Below are positions 8,825-17,550 of a DNA stretch of 33,342 bases, piece by piece (within the stretch, counting starts at the first letter, position 1; every line of letters starts with the position of its first letter). This stretch comes from an uncultured Gammaproteobacteria bacterium (lineage in GTDB: Bacteria; Pseudomonadota; Gammaproteobacteria; CAMYKB01). A program made the position numbers and the translations under genes. The notes under the pieces are model-generated. The model was not told the origin of the DNA and made no database searches. It was given only the letters and a program-made list of their open reading frames with translations. The DNA is taken from positions 76,358-109,699 of the forward strand of contig CAMYKB010000003.1 in NCBI GenBank assembly GCA_947258875.1, written 5' to 3'.

Positions 8825-10297
8825 ATGAGTGAGAAGAAGCAGGGTATGTTGATATTTGAACATTCACGCACAGGTCGCCGCGCATACGCACAGGCACCAC
8901 TGCAGGTTGCCGCCACCGATGGCCTTCCAGAGCGATTCCGGCGCGCCCGGCGCGCGGACTTGCCAGAGCTGTCGGAGCTGCAGGTGGTGCGTCACTATAC
9001 GCGTCTTTCGCAAAAGAATTTTTCTATCGACACCAACTTCTATCCGCTTGGTTCCTGCACCATGAAGTATAACCCGCGTGCTTGTAATAGCCTTGCTATG
9101 CTGCCAGGGTTCCTCGATCGCCACCCCTATGCACCCGATCGCTTCAGTCAGGGTTTCTTGGGCTGCATGTTTGAGCTGCAGGAAATGCTCAAGGAAGTCA
9201 CAGGTATGCAGGCCGTGTCGTTAACACCCATGGCTGGTGCACAGGGTGAGTTTGCCGGTGTTGCCATGATTCGCGCCCATCATGTGGCGCAGGGCGATGA
9301 TGCGCGCACCGAGATCCTGGTGCCCGACGCTGCCCACGGCACCAATCCGGCCACCGCGATCATGTGTGGCTACAAGGTTAGAGAGATTCCCACCGATAAA
9401 AACGGCGATGTCGACATGCCCGCGCTGAGGGCTGCCGTGGGTCCCCAGACTGCGGGCCTGATGCTGACTAACCCGTCAACGCTCGGTGTCTTCGAACGCA
9501 AGATCAAGGAAATCGCAGCAATTGTGCATGACGCCGGTGGCTTGTTGTATTACGACGGTGCCAACCTTAATGCTATTCTGGGTAAGGTACGCCCCGGCGA
9601 CATGGGTTTTGATGTCATCCATATGAATCTACACAAGACCTTTTCCACACCGCATGGTGGTGGTGGCCCGGGTTCCGGCGCAATTGGTGTGGGCAAGCGC
9701 TTGCAGCCGTATATGCCAATCCCTGTTGTCGCAAGACAGGATGACGGCTACGCCTGGCTGAGCGAAAAAGATCTGCCGCAAACCATCGGCCGTTTGTCAG
9801 CGTTCGCAGGCAATGCCGGCGTGCTGCTGCGCGCTTACATTTACATGCGTATGCTGGGCCGCGATGGTATGCACCGCGTCGCTGACTTTTCCACCCTCAA
9901 CGCCAACTACGTGATGAAACGGCTTGCGGAGCAGGGTTTTGATCTGGCCTTTCCCGAGCGGCGTGCCACCCATGAATTCATCGTTACGCTCAAGCGTCAG
10001 GCGAAACAATTGGATGTCACGGCAATGGATTTTGCCAAGCGTTTACTCGATTATGATTATCATGCCCCGACAACCTATTTCCCGCTATTGGTGCCCGAGT
10101 GTTTGCTTATAGAGCCGACAGAATCTGAGCCAAAGGAAGAGCTTGATGGCTTTATCGACGCAATGCTTGCTATCCTGCGTGAATCAGAGACGGATGCCGC
10201 CAAGGTCAAGGGTGCGCCCTATACACAACCTAATCGGCGCTTCGATGAAGTCAAGGCAGCACGCGAGCTGGATGTTAAATTCGCCACTAACGCATAA
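8825..10297 (+). CDS. gcvPB: Glycine dehydrogenase (decarboxylating) subunit 2, P protein beta part
   Basis: A 490-residue protein equal to the C-terminal half of glycine decarboxylase. It contains [30 protein letters not shown], and the PLP-binding [18 protein letters not shown] with the Schiff-base lysine at residue 271. It forms the active P protein with GcvPA. The gene is the last of the riboswitch-controlled set; dgkA begins 13 bp after it in the same direction and may be part of the same transcript. Confidence 0.96.
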   Translation: MSEKKQGMLIFEHSRTGRRAYAQAPLQVAATDGLPERFRRARRADLPELSELQVVRHYTRLSQKNFSIDTNFYPLGSCTMKYNPRACNSLAMLPGFLDRHPYAPDRFSQGFLGCMFELQEMLKEVTGMQAVSLTPMAGAQGEFAGVAMIRAHHVAQGDDARTEILVPDAAHGTNPATAIMCGYKVREIPTDKNGDVDMPALRAAVGPQTAGLMLTNPSTLGVFERKIKEIAAIVHDAGGLLYYDGANLNAILGKVRPGDMGFDVIHMNLHKTFSTPHGGGGPGSGAIGVGKRLQPYMPIPVVARQDDGYAWLSEKDLPQTIGRLSAFAGNAGVLLRAYIYMRMLGRDGMHRVADFSTLNANYVMKRLAEQGFDLAFPERRATHEFIVTLKRQAKQLDVTAMDFAKRLLDYDYHAPTTYFPLLVPECLLIEPTESEPKEELDGFIDAMLAILRESETDAAKVKGAPYTQPNRRFDEVKAARELDVKFATNA

Positions 10298-10310
10298 CCA
10301 CCCACTCTGA

Positions 10311-10673
10311 ATGGCCAATAGCGGTAACAAGGGAGTGACCCGTATTATCAAGGCTGCCGGTTATTCCTGGCAGGGCTTTAAATCCGTGTACAAACACGAG
10401 GAGGCCTTTCGCCAGGAAACCGTACTGTTTATCGTCATGGCGCCACTTGGTATGTGGCTGGGAGATACTGGTGTTGAGCGCGCGTTATTGCTCGGCAGTT
10501 TGTTCATTGTACTGATAGTAGAGATGCTAAATTCCGCGTTAGAAGCCGCGATTGACCGTTTCGGTCCCGAGCATCACGAGTTATCCGCTCGCGCCAAGGA
10601 CATGGGTTCTGCTGCCGTGTTTCTTTCGTTGGTCAATCTTGCAGTGGTGTGGTTGCTGGTGTTGGTAATTTAA
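10311..10673 (+). CDS. dgkA: Diacylglycerol kinase (prokaryotic DgkA)
   Basis: A 120-residue membrane protein with three hydrophobic segments, the size and fold of DgkA. The conserved EEAFRQE near residue 30 and VEMLNSALEAAIDR near residues 64-77 form the active site. It phosphorylates diacylglycerol to phosphatidate at the inner membrane, recycling lipid produced by membrane-derived oligosaccharide and LPS modification. It follows gcvPB by 13 bp. Confidence 0.93.
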   Translation: MANSGNKGVTRIIKAAGYSWQGFKSVYKHEEAFRQETVLFIVMAPLGMWLGDTGVERALLLGSLFIVLIVEMLNSALEAAIDRFGPEHHELSARAKDMGSAAVFLSLVNLAVVWLLVLVI

Positions 10674-10719
10674 CATGGTGGTACTATCTGTTTCCCAATT
10701 GATCCTCGGTGAGTGATGT

Positions 10720-10965
10720 ATGGCTAAAATTAATAATGATGCATTAACTGCGTTCATCATTCTATTACTGGTATCATTAGGCGGAAACATCTATCAGTTC
10801 CTGGATGGCCAGGAAGCATTTTAGAATTATATTGATGAAAAATTTGAGAAGCAGAAGGCGGAAAGCTCTTTGGTTATCATGCGTAACTATCGCGAAAAAG
10901 TGGTAGCGACCTGCGAGGCAGCAGATGGTGTTGGTGCGACTGATAGTAATGATTTGGAAAAATAA
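10720..10965 (+). pseudogene. Small membrane-anchored protein gene interrupted by an in-frame TAG
   Basis: ATG 10720 opens a frame encoding a 34-residue peptide with one hydrophobic helix (ALTAFIILLLVSLGGNIY) that stops at TAG 10822-10824. The same frame then continues for 46 codons without a further stop to TAA 10963-10965 (NYIDEKFEKQKAESSLVIM, then a Lys/Glu-rich end with one Cys). Read through, this is an 80-81 residue protein with an N-terminal membrane helix and a charged, probably helical tail. A single-base change, for example CAG to TAG, would explain the interruption. I do not recognise the family. Many genes in the window end in TAG, so general amber recoding is unlikely. Confidence 0.55.
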
Positions 10966-11098
10966 GCTATGAATTTGTTCTATTGCTACGGAGAATTGCT
11001 AAGGACAAGGCTGTTTATTGAAGTGATGTCTGTCATTGTGCTGGTCTAAGAATGGACTAAACTTGTCTATGATAAGTATTTGAGAAATGAGGTCGTTG

Positions 11099-11608
11099 AT
11101 GATGAATCGAATAATACTCCTGCTTTGTGGCGTGCTGTTACCGGCATGCCTTTTCGTTCCCTTGCATGCCGCAGAAGAACAGCCGGTTGCCATTAATATC
11201 AAGCGTCTGTCGATGGAAATGGCGCTCAAGATGGCGCAGGCGGCAATTACCGAATGTCGTAAACAGGGGGTACAGGTTGGTGTGACGGTTGTCGACCGGG
11301 GCGGTCACCCTCAAGTCATCCTGCGCGACGTGCTGGCGATGGACCTAACGCTCGATATCAGCCGTAAAAAGGCTTATACGGCCATGTCATTCAATACGGA
11401 CACCTCACAACTGGGTACGCGCGCTGGTTCCGCGCTCGCGCAACAGGAAACCCTGATGTTCTCTGCCGGTGGTGTCCCTGTGACCGCTAGCGGCACCATC
11501 CTGGGTGGTATTGGTGTCAGTGGAGCGCCCTCCGGCGCCACTGATGAGAAATGCGCTAAAGCCGGCGTTGCGGCAGTAACCGATGATTTGGAGATGGGTA
11601 CGATGTGA
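11099..11608 (+). CDS. Secreted GlcG/HbpS-like (DUF336) protein
   Basis: The protein has a signal peptide (MMNRIILLLCGVLLPACLFVP, cleavage near HAAEE) and a GlcG/HbpS-type (Haem_degrading, DUF336) domain of about 140 residues: LSMEMALKMAQAAITECRKQG, VTVVDRGGHPQVILRD, ISRKKAYTAMSFNTDTSQL, and GGVPVTASGTILGGIGVSGA. Family members bind haem or small cofactors; the function of most is not established. The frame is open from 11087, but ATG 11099 or 11102 better fits a GAGG ribosome-binding site at 11089-11092 and a clean signal peptide. It stands alone between short intergenic gaps. Confidence 0.85.
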   Translation: MMNRIILLLCGVLLPACLFVPLHAAEEQPVAINIKRLSMEMALKMAQAAITECRKQGVQVGVTVVDRGGHPQVILRDVLAMDLTLDISRKKAYTAMSFNTDTSQLGTRAGSALAQQETLMFSAGGVPVTASGTILGGIGVSGAPSGATDEKCAKAGVAAVTDDLEMGTM

Positions 11609-11733
11609 ATATCGCTCTGCCCCAGAATGGGCGAGTTGATTTTATATATAACTGTTGGGCGTTACTTGGGGTCAATTATTTAACTTCAAATGAAACCTGG
11701 ACTACATATATATGCTTTGAATAGGTGTGTGCT

Positions 11734-11907
11734 ATGAACGGACCAGAAAAAAATATAGAAACCAAGAGAGTAGCCTGCAAGGTATGCCTAAAAGAGATAC
11801 CCCGATCAGATGCAAGGGCTGAAGAGGTGAGCGATTACGTGTTGTATTTTTGTGGTCTTGACTGCTATGAAAAATGGCAGAAAGAAAACGGCTCGAATGA
11901 AGAATGA
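11734..11907 (+). CDS. Small cysteine-rich protein resembling DUF3330
   Basis: A 57-residue protein starting at ATG 11734 (a GTG 9 bp upstream is also in frame). It contains ACKVCLKEIPRSDA and, later, DYVLYFCGLDCYEKWQK. The CxxC plus CxxxC pattern is that of a small treble-clef/TRASH-like metal site, and the wording resembles DUF3330 proteins, which are often found near metal-resistance or transport genes. No partner is adjacent: the neighbours are a DUF336 protein and a 322-bp gap. Probably zinc-binding; function unknown. Confidence 0.65.
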   Translation: MNGPEKNIETKRVACKVCLKEIPRSDARAEEVSDYVLYFCGLDCYEKWQKENGSNEE

Positions 11908-12229
11908 CTTGGAGTGTCAGGGTGTGTTCGATAGGCTGTGATCGCGCGTGATTGAGTACTCTGTTCTGTTGGTTCTGTATCGATCATCAAGCTAACCGGA
12001 AGAGCGTAAAGACAAGTCATCTGAGGATGACTGAAGCCTGATTCTCTTCAGTCCTTCCGCATATCTCAGCGATAACCGGTTCCGTTGTGCCGACATCTTT
12101 GCTGTTGCCATTCTCGCAGGTAACGAAGTGATTGCGTGTTGGCCGTTGATTGACTTATTGTAACCATGCTGACAGGCAACCTTCGCGGCAGGCTGGTCGA
12201 TTTCTATTGTGGTATAAACGGTATTACCC
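11908..12229. other. 322-bp intergenic region with two small hairpins, no gene seen
   Basis: No credible coding frame. Two inverted repeats stand next to each other: AGTCATC-TGAG-GATGACT (12015-12032) and CTGAAG (12031-12036) with CTTCAG (12046-12051), sharing two bases so that they would compete. Neither is followed by a T-run. They could be part of a leader or small RNA for the gene at 12230, or chance. Confidence 0.3.
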
Positions 12230-12664
12230 ATGAATAATAATATTATTGCTGATATTGAAAACATCTCCAGACAATTTCTTGCTTTATACCAGGGTAGTGT
12301 GTCATGGAAATGGGATGTGCATCGGATCAGTGCGGCACTTGCCGAGTTCGCTGTGGAAGAAGAACCGAAAGTGCGTGCAGTTCTGTTGCAACATTTCACA
12401 GACGTCTGGAATGTCACCAATATCGATTCTGCACCGGAGAATGTACAACAGATCCAACAGCGGTTCGGTACGCTCCGGCCTGGGCAGATGTTATTCGCTG
12501 CGGATACTGACAATGATGTCTCTCTGTTCTGTGCGTGGTGGCCATGGAGTAATGGCCAAACGTTCTCGATTCGTGTCTCGTTGTTTTGCAATTCCATGAC
12601 TGCAGGGGAAGAGGATGATTTGAATAAGGCCATGCGGGACTGCTTCGGCATTGAGGACGAATAG
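12230..12664 (+). CDS. Hypothetical protein, 144 residues
   Basis: I do not recognise this protein. It is soluble, acidic, and rich in aromatic residues (SWKWDVHRI, CAWWPWSNGQTFSIRVSLFC). It has no signal peptide or membrane segment. The start ATG 12230 follows an AT-rich stretch. The stop precedes the start of the methionine sulfoxide reductase gene by 13 bp, so the two are probably co-transcribed. Consistent codon usage and no competing frame support it being a real gene; nothing visible gives a function. Confidence 0.65.
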   Translation: MNNNIIADIENISRQFLALYQGSVSWKWDVHRISAALAEFAVEEEPKVRAVLLQHFTDVWNVTNIDSAPENVQQIQQRFGTLRPGQMLFAADTDNDVSLFCAWWPWSNGQTFSIRVSLFCNSMTAGEEDDLNKAMRDCFGIEDE

Positions 12665-12677
12665 CCAGTACGGATGC

Positions 12678-13139
12678 ATGAGTAAGGCCGTGACATATGG
12701 TGAGGTTATACCGCGGATAGACGCACTTGTTAGAGGTGAAACCGATCCGGTAGCGTTGATGGCGACCATTGCCTGTGAGCTTTATCATGCCTTTGAGTAC
12801 TTTGATTGGGTGGGGTTTTACAGGAATATCGGTGACGATACGCTCAAGATCGGGCCATATCAGGGCGTTCATGGCTGTCTGACTATTCCATTTTCACGTG
12901 GCGTCTGTGGTCAGTGCGCGCTCACGCGGACGCCACAAATCGCGCCGGATGTCTCCAGACTGGACTATCATATTGCCTGTTCTTCAACTACTCAGTCAGA
13001 AATCGTGGTACCGGTATTTTCAGCCGGAGATGATCTTGTTGCGGTGCTGGATATTGATTCGGATCAGTTGGATATGTTTGATACCGAAGATGAACTGCAA
13101 TTGCAGGAGATCGTTTCCGTGTTCCGCATGATTGATTAA
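12678..13139 (+). CDS. msrC: GAF-domain free methionine-(R)-sulfoxide reductase
   Basis: A 153-residue single GAF-domain protein matching fRMsr (MsrC/YebR). The core reads FDWVGFYR, LKIGPYQGVHGCLTIPFSRGVCG, DYHIACSS, SEIVVPVFS, and AVLDIDSD. The three functional cysteines are at 67, 77 and 101. The enzyme reduces free methionine-R-sulfoxide using thioredoxin. I chose ATG 12678; an in-frame TTG at 12651 would overlap the upstream gene. It is followed 24 bp later by lemA. Confidence 0.92.
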   Translation: MSKAVTYGEVIPRIDALVRGETDPVALMATIACELYHAFEYFDWVGFYRNIGDDTLKIGPYQGVHGCLTIPFSRGVCGQCALTRTPQIAPDVSRLDYHIACSSTTQSEIVVPVFSAGDDLVAVLDIDSDQLDMFDTEDELQLQEIVSVFRMID

Positions 13140-13163
13140 AAAAACAAAGAACTCCTGTTGTTT

Positions 13164-13715
13164 ATGCTCATATTCCTGATTCTTATAGCGAGTGTCTTGT
13201 TGCTTTGGGCAATCCTCATTTTCAATATGCTGGTGCGTGATCGCAACCGTGTGCATGCTGCGTGGAGCGATATCGACGTGCAGCTGAATCGCCGCTATGA
13301 CTTGATCCCGAGGCTGGTTGAGGCCGTCAAACAATATGCCAAATATGAGCAGTCCAGCTTCGAGGCTATTACCGAGCTGCGTGCGCAGGCACAGAATACG
13401 GCCGTAATTGCCGATAAGGGCCCTTTGGAGGGCGAACTGGGTACGGGGGTGCTGCGCCTTATCGCAGTGGCGGAGTCGTATCCCGATCTCAGGGCCAGTG
13501 AGAATTTCTTATCATTGCAGCGCGACCTGGTTGAGGTTGAGAACCATATTCAATATGCGCGCCGCTATTACAATGGAGCGGTCAGGGAGTTGAATACGCG
13601 TATTGACCGTTTTCCTGATTTGATAATTGCCCGTCAATTGAGGTTTCGGCATGAAGACTATTTTGAGCTGGAGTCTGCCGATAAGCGCGAAACACCAATG
13701 ATTGGCCAGTCATGA
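13164..13715 (+). CDS. lemA: LemA family protein
   Basis: A 183-residue protein with one N-terminal membrane helix (MLIFLILIASVLLLWAILIF) and the LemA helical domain: VHAAWSDIDVQLNRRYDLIPRLVEAVKQYAKYE, then SENFLSLQRDLVEVENHIQYARRYYNGAVRELN. LemA proteins are membrane-anchored with an external helical bundle; their precise role is unsettled. An in-frame TTG lies 6 bp upstream, but ATG 13164 gives the usual start. The stop overlaps the start of the DUF2207 gene (ATGA, 13712-13715), a common pairing. Confidence 0.93.
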   Translation: MLIFLILIASVLLLWAILIFNMLVRDRNRVHAAWSDIDVQLNRRYDLIPRLVEAVKQYAKYEQSSFEAITELRAQAQNTAVIADKGPLEGELGTGVLRLIAVAESYPDLRASENFLSLQRDLVEVENHIQYARRYYNGAVRELNTRIDRFPDLIIARQLRFRHEDYFELESADKRETPMIGQS

Positions 13716-15628
13716 TGAGTGCGCGCATCGCTGTGTTGATGTTGCTTGTTGTCGCTGGTGGTGCTTCTGCCGAAGAGCGGATTCTTTCATTCACAAGTGA
13801 CATCAGTGTTTTCAAAGATGCCACCATGATTGTGACCGAAACCATCCGCGTGCGTGCCGAGGGTAATCGCATACGGCGTGGCATCTTTCGAGATTTCCCC
13901 ACGACCTATCGTGACCGTCTGGGTCATCGCTACCGGGTGGGGTTCAAGGTGCTGAGCGTGATGCGCGGCAACAGTCCGGAGGCGTACCACATTGAATCTA
14001 AGTCCAATGGGGTGCGCATTTATATCGGTAACAAGGATGTGTATCTGCAGCGCGGCGAATACACCTACACATTGACCTACCGTACCAATAGGCAACTGGG
14101 TTTTTTTGAGACTCACGACGAGCTTTACTGGAACGTCACCGGAAATGGCTGGATCTTCACTATTGATGAGGTGACAGCGCGGGTACGTTTGCCCGATGAC
14201 GTGGCAGCGCAAGATATCAGGCTGGAGGCCTATACCGGGTCACAGGGCGCGCAGGGGGAAAACTACAGTGCCCATATTGATAGCGAATCAATAGCGTTAT
14301 TCAAAACAACCACCGCGTTCGCAGCCTTCGAGGGATTGACTGTGGTGGTCTCGTGGCCCAAAGGGATAGTCACTGAACCGGATCTGAAAACGAAACTCGG
14401 CTATTTCGCAAAGGATAATCAACACCTGCTGGCTGGGGCAGTGTTCTTGTGTGCGTTGTTGTTATATTTCCTCATCGTATGGTGGAAGCTTGGGCGTGAC
14501 CCTGATTCCGGTGTGATCTTCCCGCGTTATGTGCCAGCTGAGGGCTTTTCACCCGCATCGATGCGATTCGTCCAGCGGATGCGGTACGACCACAAAACCT
14601 TTGCGTCGGCGATCGTCAATCTGGCGGCCAAAGGATACCTCAGTATTACTGAAGCCTCAGATTATGAGCTGGAAAAAACCGGGAAACAGGTGCTAATGGC
14701 GCCGGGCGAACAAGCCTTGACCGATAAATTGTTTGCCAAGGGCAGTCATGTAACCCTCAAAGATGCAAACCATAAAAAAATCAGCTCGGCTATAAGCGCT
14801 CACAAACGTTCGTTGAAACGTGATTATGAAAAACTATATTTTATTACCAATCTCGAATATTTTGTGATTGGCGTTGTTATTGCACTCGCTATCCCTGCGG
14901 TTATATTTTTAATGCAGGACAAAATAGCCGATGCCGATATAGTGGCTTCGGCTTTTGCTGTGGTATGGACGTGGTCGGTGTTTCGCGCTTTAAAAGGGTT
15001 TGCGGCGGCTTGGATAAATCAAAGCGGTTCGACTGTTGCGCTGGGTGTAAAGGCTCACGGTATGTTCACTCTGGTCGTGGTTGTTTTGCCTGTGATTGTT
15101 TTGGTTGTATTTTTCCGGGATGCGCTGTCGATGGTTTCATTCGGTACGGTTATGTTGGTGGCAGCCGCCTTTGGCGCATGCCTTGTATTTTACAACCTGT
15201 TAAGGTCACCTACGCATCTCGGCCGCAAGTTGTTGGACAAGGTGGAAGGTTTTCGCGAGTATATGATGATCGCTGAGGGCTATGAATTGAAGTCAGCGAA
15301 AACCCCTGAGCTGACACCTGAATTATTTGAGCGTTATTTCCCCTATGCGCTGGCGTTGGATGTGGAGCAGGACTGGTCGGATCAATTCGCCCGGGTATTC
15401 CGTCAACTCGCTGAACAGCAACAGGGATACCAGCCCAGCTGGTACCACGGCAACAACTTCAGTCACAATAATCTACAAAGTTTCGCCTCTGCGATGGGAG
15501 GGTCGCTTAGCTCGGCAATATCATCATCTTCGACTGCGCCTGGTTCGTCCTCAGGCTCATCGTTTGGTGGCGGTGGAGGTGGCTCCTCCGGCGGCGGTGG
15601 CGGAGGCGGCGGTGGTGGTGGCTGGTAA
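13712..15628 (+). CDS. DUF2207 membrane protein with glycine-rich C-terminal tail
   Basis: A 638-residue protein with a signal peptide (ending near GGASA), an extracytoplasmic DUF2207 domain of about 200 residues (ERILSFTSDISVFKDATMIV, IRRGIFRDFP, ELYWNVTGNGW), a membrane segment near residues 230-252 (LLAGAVFLCALLLYFLIVWW), a cytoplasmic part, and more membrane segments near 380-400 and 445-495. The last 35 residues are almost only Ser and Gly, ending in a run of 11 Gly and a Trp. Such tails are common in DUF2207 and in TPM-domain proteins, also partners of LemA. It is translationally coupled to lemA (ATGA overlap). Function unknown, possibly in the envelope. Confidence 0.9.
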   Translation: MMSARIAVLMLLVVAGGASAEERILSFTSDISVFKDATMIVTETIRVRAEGNRIRRGIFRDFPTTYRDRLGHRYRVGFKVLSVMRGNSPEAYHIESKSNGVRIYIGNKDVYLQRGEYTYTLTYRTNRQLGFFETHDELYWNVTGNGWIFTIDEVTARVRLPDDVAAQDIRLEAYTGSQGAQGENYSAHIDSESIALFKTTTAFAAFEGLTVVVSWPKGIVTEPDLKTKLGYFAKDNQHLLAGAVFLCALLLYFLIVWWKLGRDPDSGVIFPRYVPAEGFSPASMRFVQRMRYDHKTFASAIVNLAAKGYLSITEASDYELEKTGKQVLMAPGEQALTDKLFAKGSHVTLKDANHKKISSAISAHKRSLKRDYEKLYFITNLEYFVIGVVIALAIPAVIFLMQDKIADADIVASAFAVVWTWSVFRALKGFAAAWINQSGSTVALGVKAHGMFTLVVVVLPVIVLVVFFRDALSMVSFGTVMLVAAAFGACLVFYNLLRSPTHLGRKLLDKVEGFREYMMIAEGYELKSAKTPELTPELFERYFPYALALDVEQDWSDQFARVFRQLAEQQQGYQPSWYHGNNFSHNNLQSFASAMGGSLSSAISSSSTAPGSSSGSSFGGGGGGSSGGGGGGGGGGGW

Positions 15629-15762
15629 TGTGGCGGCAGGGATTGTTCACATATTTTTACGCCTATGCCTTTGTTGATCTTGATTTAACAGGGTACCCTC
15701 CGCATTGGATTTTCTTCATTCAATATCCGGAAGATTCCGGAGCATGATCAGGGCTGATAAAT

Positions 15763-16551
15763 ATGGAACAGTTATTAACATTAGATAATCTGGTGAGCTT
15801 GGGCTTGTTAATCCTGCTGCAGGCAGTATTGGGTTTCGACAACCTGTTGTATATCTCACTGGAATCCAAGCGTGCCCCTGCAGACAAGCAGGCTATGGTG
15901 AGGCGCCTGGGAATCGGTCTTGCAGTTGGTCTTCGTATCGTACTGCTGTTTGTGTTGATGAAGGTTATCCAGTATTTCCAGGATCCGTTGTTCGGGATAC
16001 ACCTGGACGGCATCATCGAAACCACGTTTAATCTGCATAGCCTGATCGTGCTGCTCGGTGGAGTGTTCATCATCTACACGGCAACGCGGGAAATCTTTCA
16101 CATGATGACGCTGGAAGAAGAGGCGCACGAAGTCAAGAAACCGCAATCCGTCGGCTGGATTATATTCTCGATTGTCGTCATGAATCTTGTGTTCTCTTTC
16201 GATTCTATCCTCAGTGCCATGGCACTCAGCGATGTATTTGTAGTGATGGCGGTGGCGATCGTCATTGGTGGCGCACTCATGATCTGGCTGGCGGACAGGG
16301 TGTCTGACTTTCTGCAAAAGAACAGGATGTACGAAGTGCTGGGCCTGTTTATCCTGTTCGTGGTCGGCATCATGTTATTGTCCGAGGGTGGACATCTTGC
16401 GCACATGCAAATCTTCGATAGCGCCGTCACGCCGATGAGTAAGGCGACCTTCTACTTTGTTATTGGTGTGTTGGTAGCTACTGATATCGTGCAGTCGCGT
16501 TATAAGAGGAAACTACTGGCCATGAAGCAAACCCTGGGTGGGAATGCCTGA
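15763..16551 (+). CDS. TerC family integral membrane protein
   Basis: A 262-residue protein with about seven membrane helices. The signatures are LGFDNLLYISLESKR at the first helix and LVFSFDSILSAMALSD in the middle; the conserved Asp in each is the metal-site residue of TerC/YgdQ/YoaE-type proteins. Members of the superfamily export manganese or supply metal to exported proteins. The stop is 6 bp from the convergent znuA stop, leaving no room for a normal terminator between them. Which metal is moved cannot be told from sequence. Confidence 0.9.
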   Translation: MEQLLTLDNLVSLGLLILLQAVLGFDNLLYISLESKRAPADKQAMVRRLGIGLAVGLRIVLLFVLMKVIQYFQDPLFGIHLDGIIETTFNLHSLIVLLGGVFIIYTATREIFHMMTLEEEAHEVKKPQSVGWIIFSIVVMNLVFSFDSILSAMALSDVFVVMAVAIVIGGALMIWLADRVSDFLQKNRMYEVLGLFILFVVGIMLLSEGGHLAHMQIFDSAVTPMSKATFYFVIGVLVATDIVQSRYKRKLLAMKQTLGGNA

Positions 16552-16557
16552 TCTTGA

Positions 16558-17481
16558 CTACTGGCTGAGGCAGTTTGCCAGTGAATCAGTGATGGCCCGC
16601 ATGAGTGCTTCATACGTCAGCGGGTCGGCCGGCAGTTCTGTGCCCATGACATCGAGTCGTACATAACGGTTCGCGCCATCAGCAAGTACGGCATTTGCCA
16701 CTGCTGGAGCTGATGGCGTTTCACCAAACACACAACGTGACTCGCTCGCTGAAATACTGCGGCGCAGGTTTATCAATGTTTTTACGCCTGGCGGATTGCC
16801 ATGGGAGTCACTGATCGCGCCTAGCGAGTTTAACTGGTAGCGCTTTTCGAAATACTGGTATGCGTCGTGCGCAACCACATAGGGCGTATCCCGCACGGAT
16901 GACAGCCGCTGATTAATCCTGTCATCGAGTCCCTTGAGGTCTTCTATCATGTTTTCGGCATTGTCGCGGTACTGAGCGGCGTTGTGGGGATCAATATCCG
17001 CTAAACGTGTGGCAATAAATGGCACGATGCGTTGCGCATTGACAGGATCGAGCCACAGATGCGGATCAATAGAAGCAACATGTTCATGGGTTGCATGCGT
17101 GTCTCGTCGCCAGCTTTCTTCACTACGTACGGGATACAGGTCAAGGCCCTCGATCTCGACAAGGCTGATGAGCTGTCGTTCTGAAAACTGGTTAGCGAAT
17201 ATCTTTTGCAGGAAGCTTTCCAGTTGCGGGCCAATCTGGATCACGAGATCGGCCCTGTCCAGTTTGCGCCTGTCAGAAGGCCGCAGCGCATAGTCATGCG
17301 GTGAGGCGCCAGCCGGTATCAGCAATTCAGGTGTGCCGACGCCGTCCATTACGCCATCGACCAGTGAGAATATCGGTTTGATCGTGACCAGTACGTGGGG
17401 TGCCTGATGTGCCCTGGCGGCAGGCGTCAGTAGCAGCACGGTCAATAGGGTCAGGCGCAATAAATAATGAAAAGAAGGCAT
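16558..17481 (-). CDS. znuA: Zinc ABC transporter periplasmic binding protein
   Basis: A roughly 307-residue exported protein. The signal peptide is MPSFHYLLRLTLLTVLLLTP, cleaved near ARAHQ. Zinc-ligand regions are GASPHDYALRPSD, HATHEHVASIDPHLWLDP, VVAHDAYQYFEKRY, and GAISDSHGNPPGVKTL, matching cluster A-I ZnuA proteins. The His-rich acidic loop of many ZnuA proteins is short here (HATHEH). A TTG codon one position upstream is also in frame; ATG 17481 is preferred. It is transcribed away from zur-znuCB across a shared Zur box, so zinc starvation should induce both sides. Confidence 0.93.
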   Translation of the reverse strand: MPSFHYLLRLTLLTVLLLTPAARAHQAPHVLVTIKPIFSLVDGVMDGVGTPELLIPAGASPHDYALRPSDRRKLDRADLVIQIGPQLESFLQKIFANQFSERQLISLVEIEGLDLYPVRSEESWRRDTHATHEHVASIDPHLWLDPVNAQRIVPFIATRLADIDPHNAAQYRDNAENMIEDLKGLDDRINQRLSSVRDTPYVVAHDAYQYFEKRYQLNSLGAISDSHGNPPGVKTLINLRRSISASESRCVFGETPSAPAVANAVLADGANRYVRLDVMGTELPADPLTYEALMRAITDSLANCLSQ

Positions 17482-17508
17482 CAATGCTCGCTGGCTAATA
17501 CGATTTAT

Positions 17509-17532
17509 GTAACGTTATAATATAACATCTTC
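17509..17532. promoter_or_regulatory. Zur-binding site between znuA and zur
   Basis: GTTATAATATAAC (17514-17526) is a perfect odd-centred palindrome, in the wider context AACGTTATAATATAACATC. It matches the known gammaproteobacterial Zur box (core GTTATAnTATAAC). It lies 33 bp from the znuA start and 25 bp from the zur start in a 69-bp gap, so it can control both divergent promoters. The TATAAT inside it probably also serves as a -10 element. Confidence 0.88.
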
Positions 17533-17550
17533 AGGCTGGAGGATATTCCT

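Noticed and set aside
10822-10824. TAG read as a recoded amino acid (for example pyrrolysine)
   Set aside because: Many intact genes here (both ubi genes, gcvH, thyA, folA and the VOC gene) end in TAG, so amber is a normal stop; nonsense mutation is simpler.
15541-15625. Gly-codon-rich GGT/GGC repeat at the end of the DUF2207 gene as a microsatellite or mobile repeat
   Set aside because: It encodes the Ser/Gly tail usual for this protein class and stays in frame to a proper stop.
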